Shown: positions 16,501 to 23,862 of the stretch, piece by piece
Numbering within the stretch: the first letter of the stretch is position 1
How the letters are laid out: each line of letters starts with the position of its first letter
Translations under genes and position numbers: made by a program
Notes under the pieces: generated by a model
Database searches by the model: none
Seen by the model: only the letters and a program-made list of their open reading frames with translations
Told to the model about the DNA's origin: nothing
DNA from: a virus
IMG/VR virus record: IMGVR_UViG_3300025141_000265
Coordinates: 1-39,455 of that record
Direction: 5' to 3' (one strand)
Length of the DNA: 39,455 bases

Positions 16501-17924
16501 AAGTCACCTGAGTCTAAGGCTGCCCTACCGGGGGCGTTGGCCTCGTCGCAGCCATAGGCTGAAAGGGCGGCTATTCTAATCGACCATCTTCGGTATAAGC
16601 CTACGCCCATTTCCTGCGCGGTGGTACCGGGCTTGAAGCCAAAATTATTAAAAGGACTCAGGGTTTCCACAGACGGAGATCTTGGACCCTTCTTATCCCA
16701 GTAAAAGGTACGATAGGGGCCCTTGTGGTCGCCCTCCGCATAAACGGGGAAAAGAGGGACAACGGGCTTGTTTCCTTTAGTCTTGCGCACTTTTCCGACT
16801 TTTCCGTCCTCCGGAAAAAAATGATTAAAATACCAGGACTCCGAATCCGAAAAGGCGAGCGTGAGAAATAGACTGTCCAGAATTCCATTCGCAATAATAT
16901 TAAAACTACGATAATGAAAGTAGGCGGGTTCAAAACGACTCGCAGGCTTGTAGCCCGGCCAGTCTTGGGTGTTATCCTTGGTACCCCATGACCCAATATT
17001 ACTAAAGCTCGGATTCTTGCTGGCCGGAGGGACTTTATCCGGGCCCATATACTTGTACTGCCCCCAGTCTGCTTCGCGGCCGGCGGTGCCCCCCCCACCG
17101 TGGCGGCCCGCGTTCCACTGTTCTGCCTTGTCTTCTTGGTCTTCCCATTCTGCCTTCCCGACGAGGGCGCCGCGGACCCAAGTCCAATACACCAAGCCGG
17201 ATGTGTCCTTGCTAGAACCATAAATTCTCGCATTCATAATGTCGCCCCAATAGTCATCCTCAAGTCCCTGGTGGTAGTCGCTTTGTTTGAACCGGCCGGT
17301 GTGGGTGCCGGCTTGGCTTTTTCGTTCGTACCAAGTTTCGTAAACGCGATTCTTACGACTCGCTACGTTCGAGACGGCATCTCTCGGGCCCTCGCCCTCG
17401 TAGTTCCCATAGTCATAATCATAATCCCCGGCCTCTTGGTGTGCCACCATAGCGCTCCCACCGGTCCCAAGCTCATAGGCCCATACTCCTGTGCGACCTC
17501 CCTTGGCTGGAAGCCCACCCTCTCCACTTTGTCGCGACTCGCGGCCTAGGCCATACGATACAATGCGGGTCTCGACTGCAGCCTCTTGGCCAATTTCAGT
17601 GCCATCGTTATTGGACATTTGGGCCAGGACCTTTTCTTTAGGTTTCTTTACCAGTCGACGGTCCCCATCGGAGCAATTTTCCTCCGAGGCGAATAACACA
17701 TCCCAGCCGGAATCAGCAGGTTGGCCGTCAAGGAGCTTTGTGTGTTCGGCTTGGAGAGTAAAAGTGAGGGCATGCAGAAATTTGGCGATGTGCTTAATAA
17801 GAGCTTCGCCTTTGGGGGTATCCACACGCTGAAACATCCCGGCGTTAATAATGTCTTGATCAAGAGTTATATCGAGATCCACGTTGGTGGAGGTCTCTTT
17901 TAGGATCTCTCTGAGTTTACTCAT
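13578..17924 (-). CDS. Very large baseplate/tail hub structural protein (1448 residues)
   Basis: Placed directly after a gp53/LysM-like protein and the tape measure, so a baseplate or hub component is likely. Residues 1-65 form a helical start. About 95-345 is a Gly/Tyr/Trp-rich, low-hydrophobicity stretch (DYDYDYGNYEGEG, GRHGGGGTAGRE) that looks like a surface insertion. Around 640-700 IRLFKVEMDQESKQ, then GVGAGIKSFSFTYDGYNPF and AKKSIKAQLVIFANDFEELL form a compact domain that I associate with hub proteins of marine myoviruses. A helical middle (850-1120) and a beta-rich end (GGYYMVVKAQTDLAPGKMET) follow, then an Ala/Pro-rich tail of about 75 residues. No lysozyme motif was found. The ATG at 17924 has only a weak ribosome site, 18 bases after the previous stop. 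Confidence 0.72.
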   Translation of the reverse strand: MSKLREILKETSTNVDLDITLDQDIINAGMFQRVDTPKGEALIKHIAKFLHALTFTLQAEHTKLLDGQPADSGWDVLFASEENCSDGDRRLVKKPKEKVLAQMSNNDGTEIGQEAAVETRIVSYGLGRESRQSGEGGLPAKGGRTGVWAYELGTGGSAMVAHQEAGDYDYDYGNYEGEGPRDAVSNVASRKNRVYETWYERKSQAGTHTGRFKQSDYHQGLEDDYWGDIMNARIYGSSKDTSGLVYWTWVRGALVGKAEWEDQEDKAEQWNAGRHGGGGTAGREADWGQYKYMGPDKVPPASKNPSFSNIGSWGTKDNTQDWPGYKPASRFEPAYFHYRSFNIIANGILDSLFLTLAFSDSESWYFNHFFPEDGKVGKVRKTKGNKPVVPLFPVYAEGDHKGPYRTFYWDKKGPRSPSVETLSPFNNFGFKPGTTAQEMGVGLYRRWSIRIAALSAYGCDEANAPGRAALDSGDFGEEWMRNRRRNEGRQKVAVARAELALGIYQKAPYREQCYLLSRIFTLVDWQKKIIYKKAGKRMPYYLQATRDYELDAKRDATLLAWMKDTSDPVLGYMGNASIPVDGGYDFINVLTQNPNLKTLWEIDPGQVSALQPQIRLFKVEMDQESKQLAEREIVFDSVITPRDLQLFQTRSKRGVGAGIKSFSFTYDGYNPFAAKKSIKAQLVIFANDFEELLRDRGGYKYVDLALKTGAPLTAGATETDDEDPMAGTTGVASLEHIAAQAAEDALDKLRFKLKAVVGISSPNAYTRAQSSLFQSGVPLGDALESSYATLQLTPTTHQFNVNDSGQVTMTINYLAYVEDFFNSPIFNIFTNVEIAQRGLLRRLQLRKLPSICEDEELSEFKEKELDESKKDARRSLVTLIHQLHSTERLHYISMSYNELKHWRARGPFAPAPTKQIQMGIDHGGGINTRVEAMRGAFKRKQNEEGSAISDLSAEDQQAVFSHITTDMNSVNLPFFYVADLIDMVLANIEAHLTELPKLIQNWADLPKFITEDDIAHEVDKLSKFQAQFKQFRAVLGPLEIVDHSASPVTSKFVNFGAVPVSLKYFMEWMTDKLLKKEEVVYPLPSFLNDFFNDLIRNYLNDDSCFNYPIQQKIRNTQTALSAYNDHVQTNITSDAAVTTPIDGLTQYWAEQKSSEYQLETGTDSLKRNYRPPDANRFDLEMTQRIVHDHAYDMGRGPWQPLLDMNGERAVKQRVLADPTVNFNYLVFSAGRIRPKERMQGDYDQDMADGRWHFQTGLDRGVTRTISLKKSTAPGLQEVRFEQEGYDGLTQLRETYDAEIKTYPLPGIYPGIYIYVDPRSWTPGSTRYITDYSGETIDLTDLGLGGYYMVVKAQTDLAPGKMETKITAKWVAQIESEAEAAAKAHKKATSATAKADQATKCASKQLTSEWTPGVAAAAGPAAAADPADADSVSKPVGVLVADPAEPSGD

Positions 17925-17942
17925 CGTTTAATCTCGCTCTGC

Positions 17943-18281
17943 TCATGTGTTTAAAACACCCAATAGCTTCTCTAAGTCTAAAGGAATGTAAATAATGGCG
18001 CCGGTCCAAATGTGAGCTTCCGTAGGGTAACCATTATACCATGCGATAGCCCACCAGTAGGTAGGATCTCCGTAAAATTGATTAGCTAGATTATACAAGC
18101 GATCTCCATAAGCCCATACATGCTGGGTTGCTTGAAGTTGGGCGCGTTGTCTCTGCGTAGGGTTTAAGAGTCGCGGGGTTGCGTATTGTACAATCTTTTT
18201 GACGTCTCGCGGCTCGCGCAGAGGTTCATAGTAAATACTAGAATTGATTAGGCGCGGGGTGTTTTTATATCGTGTGCTCAT
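17943..18281 (-). CDS. Baseplate wedge protein, gp53/LysM-like
   Basis: A 112-residue protein. The C-terminal 70 residues, HVWAYGDRLYNLANQFYGDP followed by TYWWAIAWYNGYPTEAHIWTGAIIYIPLDLEKLL, match the LysM-like pattern of T4 gp53-type baseplate wedge proteins: a start helix, FYGDPxxWWxIA, a hydrophilic turn, and the closing IxIP strand. In other contractile tails such proteins link wedge parts or contact the tube end. It sits between the tail-tube-junction-like gene and the giant baseplate gene. Its ATG shares one base with the upstream stop (TAATG), so translation is coupled. Confidence 0.78.
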   Translation of the reverse strand: MSTRYKNTPRLINSSIYYEPLREPRDVKKIVQYATPRLLNPTQRQRAQLQATQHVWAYGDRLYNLANQFYGDPTYWWAIAWYNGYPTEAHIWTGAIIYIPLDLEKLLGVLNT

Positions 18282-19294
18282 TATTCATTATTCTCTTGCC
18301 AGGACACTGATTTTCCGGGGATCCACCATCGTCTAGACTCCCCGGCCCAACGGATTGCTCGGTTCATAGTCTTGGTGCGCGCCTCGAAGTCAATGCCGGG
18401 AGAGAACCCTGTATCAACATTAACTCCTTCCACGAAATTTAAATCAGGCACCATCTCCAATACCGCCTGAGAGGGGTCCTTCCCAGGAACTCTTGGGTTT
18501 TCCTCACCGTTGTGGCTACCGTCGCCATCGATGCCACGGCCGGCCGGGACTTCCATCCACGCAACATTCGGATCGAAGCCGGCTTGCTGTTTTTCAAGAG
18601 CGTCCATGGCCCGGTTGGAGTATTCCAATTCATCCACGTTATACGGAAAGTTGGCGCCTCCGATAAATTCATTCTTTTTGTTCCATCCCAAGGTTTTTTC
18701 ATGGAGAACGCTAAAGTCAAGGTTAATGTCGATAGCTGTAGGCAATATGCCGCGTTCTTTGTCTTCAATGACGGCAGTTTGAGCTTCAAAGTTATAAGCC
18801 ACTGTAAAATTGCTGATCGTTCCCAGAAGGCCGTTCTTGGCGTTTGCTTTGTCAGCATCTTGAACGTTCATTCCTATCGCTTTCGAAAGGAAGTTAACAA
18901 CGCGCAAGCGCACCAGGGGGGAACTAGTAATGTTGTTGGCGTAGGCGCGACCAGAGGTCTCACTCACCTGGGTATCATAATGGGGATAAAGAAACTGAAT
19001 TAAGGTTTGAAGCTTGTTTAGGTTCTCCAAAGCTTCTCGCTGGGATGCGGCTGGAATCTTAAAGCTTAATGTAACACGCCTCTCGGTGTCCTTAAAAAGC
19101 TTAATGGGATCAGTACGTCCAAATACTTTTTCAGATGCCCAGTCGCTATTGTAGCTCTCATTAAAGGCCATAATAAAGGCGTTAAAGTAAACGGCTTTGC
19201 CCGTGCTCTCGGAATAAAACGAAATATTTTCGCCGACTGTTTCGAGGGCTTTGGTACCGTGGATGTTAGTAGTAATGGTGGGGTCTGATGGCAT
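18281..19294 (-). CDS. Baseplate/tail-tube junction-like structural protein
   Basis: A 337-residue protein immediately after the tape measure. VYFNAFIMAFNESYNSDWAS followed by EKVFGRTDPIKLFKDTERRV and TLSFKIPAASQREALENLNK resembles a family of T4-like baseplate proteins (gp48/gp54 neighbourhood) whose core reads FxAxIxxFxDSYSSxW..VYGRxDPIxxYxxTxRxIxLxFxIPA. The LQTLIQFLYPHY helix and LRVVNFLSKAI then TISNFTVAYNFE strands continue the fold. The last 100 residues are more polar. Position between tape measure and gp53-like protein suggests it caps the tube at the baseplate. ATG 19294 follows AGGAAACC. Confidence 0.7.
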   Translation of the reverse strand: MPSDPTITTNIHGTKALETVGENISFYSESTGKAVYFNAFIMAFNESYNSDWASEKVFGRTDPIKLFKDTERRVTLSFKIPAASQREALENLNKLQTLIQFLYPHYDTQVSETSGRAYANNITSSPLVRLRVVNFLSKAIGMNVQDADKANAKNGLLGTISNFTVAYNFEAQTAVIEDKERGILPTAIDINLDFSVLHEKTLGWNKKNEFIGGANFPYNVDELEYSNRAMDALEKQQAGFDPNVAWMEVPAGRGIDGDGSHNGEENPRVPGKDPSQAVLEMVPDLNFVEGVNVDTGFSPGIDFEARTKTMNRAIRWAGESRRWWIPGKSVSWQENNE

Positions 19295-19306
19295 TTATAG
19301 GTTTCC

Positions 19307-21976
19307 TTAGTTTGTGGGGAAGGATTGTGGATATCCGGTGAGTGCGTTACTTCCTACGTCGTTCAGTTTGGTTTCAATTTGTTCATTAGCCAAGCTAATA
19401 ATTAATTCTTGGATTCTTTCTCCGCCTACATCGATGGGGACAGTCACATGATAGACGGTGCCTCCAGCAGCGGCGGCTTTGCCTCCGCCGGCGGTGGTTG
19501 AGGAGCCTGCGGCAGGTGCGGGGTTGGTGCCTCCCACATTCATGGCGCCGGCCATGAGGGCTCCCACCAAGGGATTTGCGCTGGCCGCGGTTAACATTCC
19601 CCCGAGAGCACTCAGCTTCATCAAGCTCATGTCATTAACTTCTTTGCGAATGCCCCCCAGTGCCGTTTTAATGCGCTCAAGATTTTCGGGTTTGGGTTTG
19701 GAGATTTTTTCCATGGCGTTTCCCATTTCCTGATAATTGGTTCTATCTTTACGGAAAGAACCAATCAACATACCCAAGCCGCCGGCAAGTACACCAATGG
19801 CTGCCACGCCCGCCACTGTCATTGGATTACCAAACTTCTTGACTGCCGCGGCGACAACAAAAAGAGCCAGTCCAGTCCCGGTCAAAAAGGCAGGCAGTGT
19901 TTTCCAGTCAATACTTTCCAGATCTTTAAAGCTCCTAACCAATATGGACAATCCGTAGGCTGCTATAGCCGTCGCGGCGCCGATGGCAAGGATTGGAATG
20001 GCCAATGCTGCAACGCCGGCTCCGCCCACGGCAGCCAGCGGGGCTAGTTTGGACATCATAAATATTAATCCCACCATCGTTGCACCGAAGAAGAGGATGC
20101 CGACTGCTGCGGCCGCGGCATTATCTCCCGCCTCGCCGAAAGCTTTGACAAGCTCGGCCATGCCGAGGGCCGCGGCAGCTACACCTACTCCCATAAGCAA
20201 GACGGCTCCCGCAAATTTGAGGGTGCCGCTGCCTGTTTCTTCCGTGGTTTCGATGAACTCTTCAAGAACACCGTTGCCTTCTTCTACGATATCGAAGGTT
20301 TTTTTGGCACTGCCGGTCATCTTCTTCCATATCGCCGTGAGGGGTGAGACGGTCTTCTTAAGCAGACCCCATCCCGTTGTGAAGCCTTTGAGAACCAAAA
20401 TGCCGCCCCCAATCCATGCGAGAGGTTGGCCCCCTTTCTCAATAAGCCATGTAAATTTATCAATCATATTGCCCAGAAATTTAACCACTGGTTCGCCGGC
20501 TTTTACCAATTGAATAAGAGCAAGTTTTAGCTTGGTCGTTACATCCTGCATTTCCTTGGCCATCTCGGCTTGTTTTTTGTAATCTCCGGTGGTTTTATTA
20601 ATGTTTTCATCGAGCATATCATATTCACCCGACATCATCATGGCCAAATCAGCTACACTGTCTAAGCCCATGGATTGTGCATAAAATTTGCGCTGATAAT
20701 AAGACATACTATCAAAGGTGAGGCCCGCATCCAAGAGGGAATCACGCAAGGAATCAAAACGGGCCACCGGATCGGTCTCCATCATCATATCCATTGCATT
20801 GACAAAGTTGCCACCTAATGCAGCATTAAGGTTTCCAGCCATTTCGGCCGCTCCCTCGAAAGTGTCAAACTTTTCTGTGAGGGTGAGCAATTTGCGCATT
20901 TCGAAACCGGTCTTCTTAAACACCACTTCCATTTGTTTAAACGAAGAGATGGCGTTGGGTCCTAGTTTTGCTAATTCGCTTCCCATGGAGGCAAAATCGG
21001 CTGCTACCTGTTCAGGGGCTAAGCCTATTTGGCGTGCCACTGCATTCAAATCTAGCGCATTTTGTTTGGCGGCTGCATTGCTGAGTCCAAAGGCCTTAGT
21101 GGAAAGTTGAATGCCTTTCGCGGTATCGCTAGCCTTAATACCAAATTGAGTGAGCATGGCGGTGGTCTTGGCCAAGCTATCGCGTTGCGTATCGGAAGCA
21201 TAAGTAAAGTCGGTTACAACCCTAAACAGAGTTTCATAACTGGTGCTTACTTCTCTAAGTCCTGCGCCCGTATCGCGTACTTCATGATAAACACGATTGA
21301 GTCCACCGGCAAAAGCTTCACTAGTCCCTGTGGCGCGGCGGAATGCGGATTGAGTCTTATCGAGTTCAAAGGCCAATCCCACGAAACTACTAAGGAGATT
21401 TTTGGTTAAGCCCTGTAATAAGCCCAGTGGAGCCATGAGCAGGCCCGTACCCTTTCCTTTGGCAAGCCCTTTCATAACGCGCCCAAGCTTCTCCATGTTT
21501 AGAAAGCTATGATGAGCATATTCAGCGCCTAGGCTAAAGGTCTCTGTCACTTTGGAAGAAGCATCAAACTGCTGCTTCATAATTTTGACAATGTCAGTTT
21601 CTTCTTTCTTGATCTTCTTCAGAAGCTTGAGGCGCTTCTCTTGTTCTTCGGTGAGATCTTCGCCGGCGCGCAGAGTCAACTCGGCCAATTCTAGCAAATG
21701 TTCATCAACGGCTTCTTGTGCTTCGGCCTTGGCCAGGGCGCCTGTCGCATTTTTTAAATCTTGTTCGAGAATCTCGGCGCGCTGTTGAGCGTTCTCAAGC
21801 TTACGTTCTAGACTGAGGCGCTCCGCTTCGGCGTACTCCGCCAATTCCGCGGTGGTCCCCGAGGCCCTCTCTAGATACTCTAATTGAGCTTTAGTGAGCT
21901 TCTCAAGTTCCGCTCCCATCTTTAGGAGATCTAGCTCCTTTAATTTAGCTAGGAGTTCTTCATTGGAAATGGCCAT
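19307..21976 (-). CDS. Tail tape measure protein
   Basis: An 889-residue protein that sets tail length and is probably ejected with DNA. Residues 1-140 are almost pure coiled coil (heptads in KLKELDLLKMGAELEKLTKA and following). A region with phage tape measure features follows (about 215-480: FRRATGTSEAFAGGLNRVY, KASDTAKGIQLSTKAFGLSN, FASMGSELAKLGPNAISS). About 500-760 is a set of hydrophobic Ala/Gly-rich segments (KFAGAVLLMGVGVAAAALGM; AAAAVGILFFGATMVGLIFM) able to cross membranes. The end is Gly/Ala-rich with a final amphipathic segment. At about 1.5 angstrom per residue it would specify a tail near 130 nm (inference). It is transcribed from its own late-type element behind a terminator. 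Confidence 0.92.
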   Translation of the reverse strand: MAISNEELLAKLKELDLLKMGAELEKLTKAQLEYLERASGTTAELAEYAEAERLSLERKLENAQQRAEILEQDLKNATGALAKAEAQEAVDEHLLELAELTLRAGEDLTEEQEKRLKLLKKIKKEETDIVKIMKQQFDASSKVTETFSLGAEYAHHSFLNMEKLGRVMKGLAKGKGTGLLMAPLGLLQGLTKNLLSSFVGLAFELDKTQSAFRRATGTSEAFAGGLNRVYHEVRDTGAGLREVSTSYETLFRVVTDFTYASDTQRDSLAKTTAMLTQFGIKASDTAKGIQLSTKAFGLSNAAAKQNALDLNAVARQIGLAPEQVAADFASMGSELAKLGPNAISSFKQMEVVFKKTGFEMRKLLTLTEKFDTFEGAAEMAGNLNAALGGNFVNAMDMMMETDPVARFDSLRDSLLDAGLTFDSMSYYQRKFYAQSMGLDSVADLAMMMSGEYDMLDENINKTTGDYKKQAEMAKEMQDVTTKLKLALIQLVKAGEPVVKFLGNMIDKFTWLIEKGGQPLAWIGGGILVLKGFTTGWGLLKKTVSPLTAIWKKMTGSAKKTFDIVEEGNGVLEEFIETTEETGSGTLKFAGAVLLMGVGVAAAALGMAELVKAFGEAGDNAAAAAVGILFFGATMVGLIFMMSKLAPLAAVGGAGVAALAIPILAIGAATAIAAYGLSILVRSFKDLESIDWKTLPAFLTGTGLALFVVAAAVKKFGNPMTVAGVAAIGVLAGGLGMLIGSFRKDRTNYQEMGNAMEKISKPKPENLERIKTALGGIRKEVNDMSLMKLSALGGMLTAASANPLVGALMAGAMNVGGTNPAPAAGSSTTAGGGKAAAAGGTVYHVTVPIDVGGERIQELIISLANEQIETKLNDVGSNALTGYPQSFPTN

Positions 21977-22014
21977 AGATTAAGAATGCCCTTATATTAT
22001 TAAAGTTGCCTATC

Positions 22015-22023
22015 TTAAATAGT
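22015..22023 (-). promoter_or_regulatory. Late-type element ACTATTTAA before tape measure gene
   Basis: Coding-strand ACTATTTAA, 38 bases before ATG 21976 and directly after the T run of the terminator at 22029-22058. It is one of eight similar elements. Confidence 0.55.
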
Positions 22024-22028
22024 TTTAT

Positions 22029-22058
22029 AAAAAAAAAGGATAGAGTCATCTATCCTTT
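22029..22058 (-). terminator. Rho-independent terminator before tape measure gene
   Basis: On the minus strand AAAGGATAGA, loop TGAC, TCTATCCTTT, extended by nine Ts in total. The stem includes the stop codon of the upstream small gene, so it ends the tube/chaperone transcript. Confidence 0.85.
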
Positions 22059-22298
22059 GCTACGATCAAATATGTCGGGAGGTGGGGAAGGCGCATTATA
22101 GGGGTTTAATTGCTGCGTTTGGCTTCCGCCCCCTGATGACTTCTGGGCTGATTCAGCGGCCTCTTTTTCGTCTTTCAGTTGTTTAACGAGGCGCTTGACA
22201 AACCATTCGCGCAAGCCTACAGGGAGGCTATATGCCTCCGTAAAGCTCCAACTACCATAATACTTGAGAAAGAAGAACTGTTCGTAAACGTTCTCCAT
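22050..22298 (-). CDS. Small tail assembly protein (T4 gp51-like neighbourhood), possibly made by frameshift
   Basis: The open frame runs 22050-22364. The segment with protein-like character begins at about FFGLTDNYMENVYEQFFFLK followed by YYGSWSFTEAYSLPVGLREW, a pattern seen in small proteins that precede the tape measure in T4-like marine phages. The C-terminal half is charged, then Ser/Gln/Pro-rich. ATG 22298 lies four bases after the upstream stop with no ribosome site, giving 82 residues by re-initiation. Alternatively a +1 (or -2) slip on a run of seven Ts at 22317-22323 joins it to the upstream protein, giving about 371 residues. Tail assembly chaperones before tape measure genes commonly use such slips. 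Confidence 0.65.
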   Translation of the reverse strand: MENVYEQFFFLKYYGSWSFTEAYSLPVGLREWFVKRLVKQLKDEKEAAESAQKSSGGGSQTQQLNPYNAPSPPPDIFDRSKG

Positions 22299-22302
22299 AT
22301 AG

Positions 22303-23166
22303 TTATCGGTCAGGCCAAAAAAAGTCCGCAGACAGCGGAACCTCCATGTCCGCTTCGTGGTCACATTCTTCGCATGTAAATTCTTGCGTTAAATCAACAT
22401 CGGGAGACATTAACCTATATGCGCTGCGCACATAACGGGAATCAATGGCTGGGAAGTTCTCTACTGCATAGTTGAGGGCTTCCGCCGATGTATCGCCATT
22501 TACTGCAACCACAATATTTCGTAATTGGCGTGTGACCGTGCGATCTCTTTTTTGTTTGCGATCTGCCTGAAGACCATTTATAAATCGTTTTTCGTCTGCG
22601 CCCGTTAAGAGCCGTATGGTGGCCGTGACGTTACTAGCCGGGAGCGCTACATCAAAAGTGCCATCAGCGTTAGGGGTAATGTCCATGTTGCCGGTGTCGG
22701 TGCCATCATAGGGTGCGCAGTCGGTAAGATCAAATGCATACTCTTGAGCCGTGCCGCAGGCGGGGCATACCACTTGCGTGATATAGTCGGTACCATAGGC
22801 GGCTGCGCGGGTGGCGATGATAATAGCGTTTCTATCACCGACTAATAAGTGATCTGCTTTGATGGCCGGATCAACGATTAAACTTTGAATTACGCGATCT
22901 AGTGCTACGCCTTGTTTTAACAAAGTGCGCGATGTAAGCATGTCTTCTTCTTTCGCCGTCATGTGGCGAATTTCCACCGTAGTCATTTGGTGCAGGGGGT
23001 GGGTTTCGGTATAGAAACGGCCTCCCGAGGGTAGCTCTACAAATTCCGTAGGAACTACGAAAGAAAAAGGCGTTGCCTCTGTGTCTCCGCCCATTAAAGA
23101 TTGGGGAGGAGCGTTATCCGGTTGGGGCTGCTTGGTGCCTCCAACTCGATTTTTGTTACGTGACAA
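22303..23166 (-). CDS. T4 gp26-like baseplate hub/tail assembly protein with zinc ribbon
   Basis: A 287-residue protein. VELPSGGRFYTETHPLHQMT, VEIRHMTAKEEDMLTS and LLVGDRNAIIIATRAAAYGT are the signatures of the T4 gp26-type baseplate family. Two CxxC knuckles, CPAC (134-137) and CEEC (265-268), probably bind one zinc. It occupies the place of the first tail assembly chaperone: after the tube gene and before the tape measure. The start is TTG 23166, chosen because GAGAGGTG lies at the right distance and the conserved region needs the frame. The end (DFFWPDR) overlaps the next reading frame at a run of seven Ts, a possible frameshift site. Confidence 0.78.
   Translation of the reverse strand: MSRNKNRVGGTKQPQPDNAPPQSLMGGDTEATPFSFVVPTEFVELPSGGRFYTETHPLHQMTTVEIRHMTAKEEDMLTSRTLLKQGVALDRVIQSLIVDPAIKADHLLVGDRNAIIIATRAAAYGTDYITQVVCPACGTAQEYAFDLTDCAPYDGTDTGNMDITPNADGTFDVALPASNVTATIRLLTGADEKRFINGLQADRKQKRDRTVTRQLRNIVVAVNGDTSAEALNYAVENFPAIDSRYVRSAYRLMSPDVDLTQEFTCEECDHEADMEVPLSADFFWPDR
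22317..22323 (-). other. Candidate programmed frameshift site (seven Ts)
   Basis: In the gp26-like frame it reads GAC TTT TTT TGG, 12 bases before the TAA stop. The next open frame reads ACT TTT TTT GGC, so a +1 or -2 slip would extend the product by about 88 residues. A simple -1 slip meets TGA within three codons. Confidence 0.45.
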
Positions 23167-23204
23167 AATTCACCTCTCAATTATCTATTTTGTCTATTAA
23201 ATTC

Positions 23205-23807
23205 TTATGTGGCAGCGGGCCCGTTGAAGTACGTGGAGTCTGCGCCGGTGCCGCCGGACTTAGAGGATGCTTGCTTGGATTCTAAGGTTGCCCAGTCATA
23301 CTGGAGCGTAATGTCTACCTGAGTTAACTCATCGTTTCCATATTCCAGGGTATCACCAAACTTAACATCTTGAATCCAGGCGTTAACCAGGGTCCAGGTT
23401 TCTAACTCGTTGCCGTCGCCATCCAATTGTTGGATTTTTACCGAGCCCAAACTGCGGGTTACCTTCGATTTGGACATCGTTTGAAGGACATCGGGATTTG
23501 TGGGAGGAGTATATCCCCCAGCTTGCAGAATATCGGCGATAGTGGCCGTAGTATCTACGTCTTGAACAGGATCTACCATACCAATGGTAACAGTATTCCA
23601 GGTAACGGAGCCAGGATAATAAAAAGTATGGTTCAAATACTTATGCTCTGCGGCCGCAATTGTAAATGAAGGCTTCGCGGCGGTTTTTGCCCACCATGCG
23701 GTGCTCTTACCTTGCTCCAGTCCACCGAAGCTCACTATAAATCTAAAATTTCTTTTCGGATCTTTTAGATTGTCGCCGCTTTGTTGATTTTTTCCCCAGA
23801 ATGCCAT
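23205..23807 (-). CDS. Tail tube protein (gp19-like)
   Basis: A 200-residue protein directly after the sheath gene, the usual tube position. It shows the tube fold pattern: DPKRNFRFIVSFGGL (first strands), KPSFTIAAAEHKYLNHTFYYPGSVTWNTVTI (the long loop and strand typical of gp19), and near the end WIQDVKFGDTLEYGNDELTQVDITLQYDWA, where the last strands of tube subunits lie. The C-terminal 25 residues are Ser/Gly-rich and probably disordered. ATG 23807 has a strong AGGAG site. It polymerises as hexameric rings inside the sheath around the tape measure. Confidence 0.9.
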   Translation of the reverse strand: MAFWGKNQQSGDNLKDPKRNFRFIVSFGGLEQGKSTAWWAKTAAKPSFTIAAAEHKYLNHTFYYPGSVTWNTVTIGMVDPVQDVDTTATIADILQAGGYTPPTNPDVLQTMSKSKVTRSLGSVKIQQLDGDGNELETWTLVNAWIQDVKFGDTLEYGNDELTQVDITLQYDWATLESKQASSKSGGTGADSTYFNGPAAT

Positions 23808-23829
23808 AATATAAAACTCCTATCTAACT

Positions 23830-23838
23830 CTAAGTAGT
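23830..23838 (-). promoter_or_regulatory. Late-type element ACTACTTAG before tube gene
   Basis: Coding-strand ACTACTTAG, 22 bases before ATG 23807. A weak hairpin (AAACT, loop, AGTTT) with six Ts precedes it, ending the sheath gene. Variant of the element at eight sites. Confidence 0.4.
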
Positions 23839-23862
23839 GTATTAGAAAAAACTCTATCAAGT

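Noticed and set aside
19458-21409. Several plus-strand Ala/Pro-rich open frames
   Set aside because: They mirror the Ala/Gly-rich tape measure protein; such complementary frames arise from biased codon composition.
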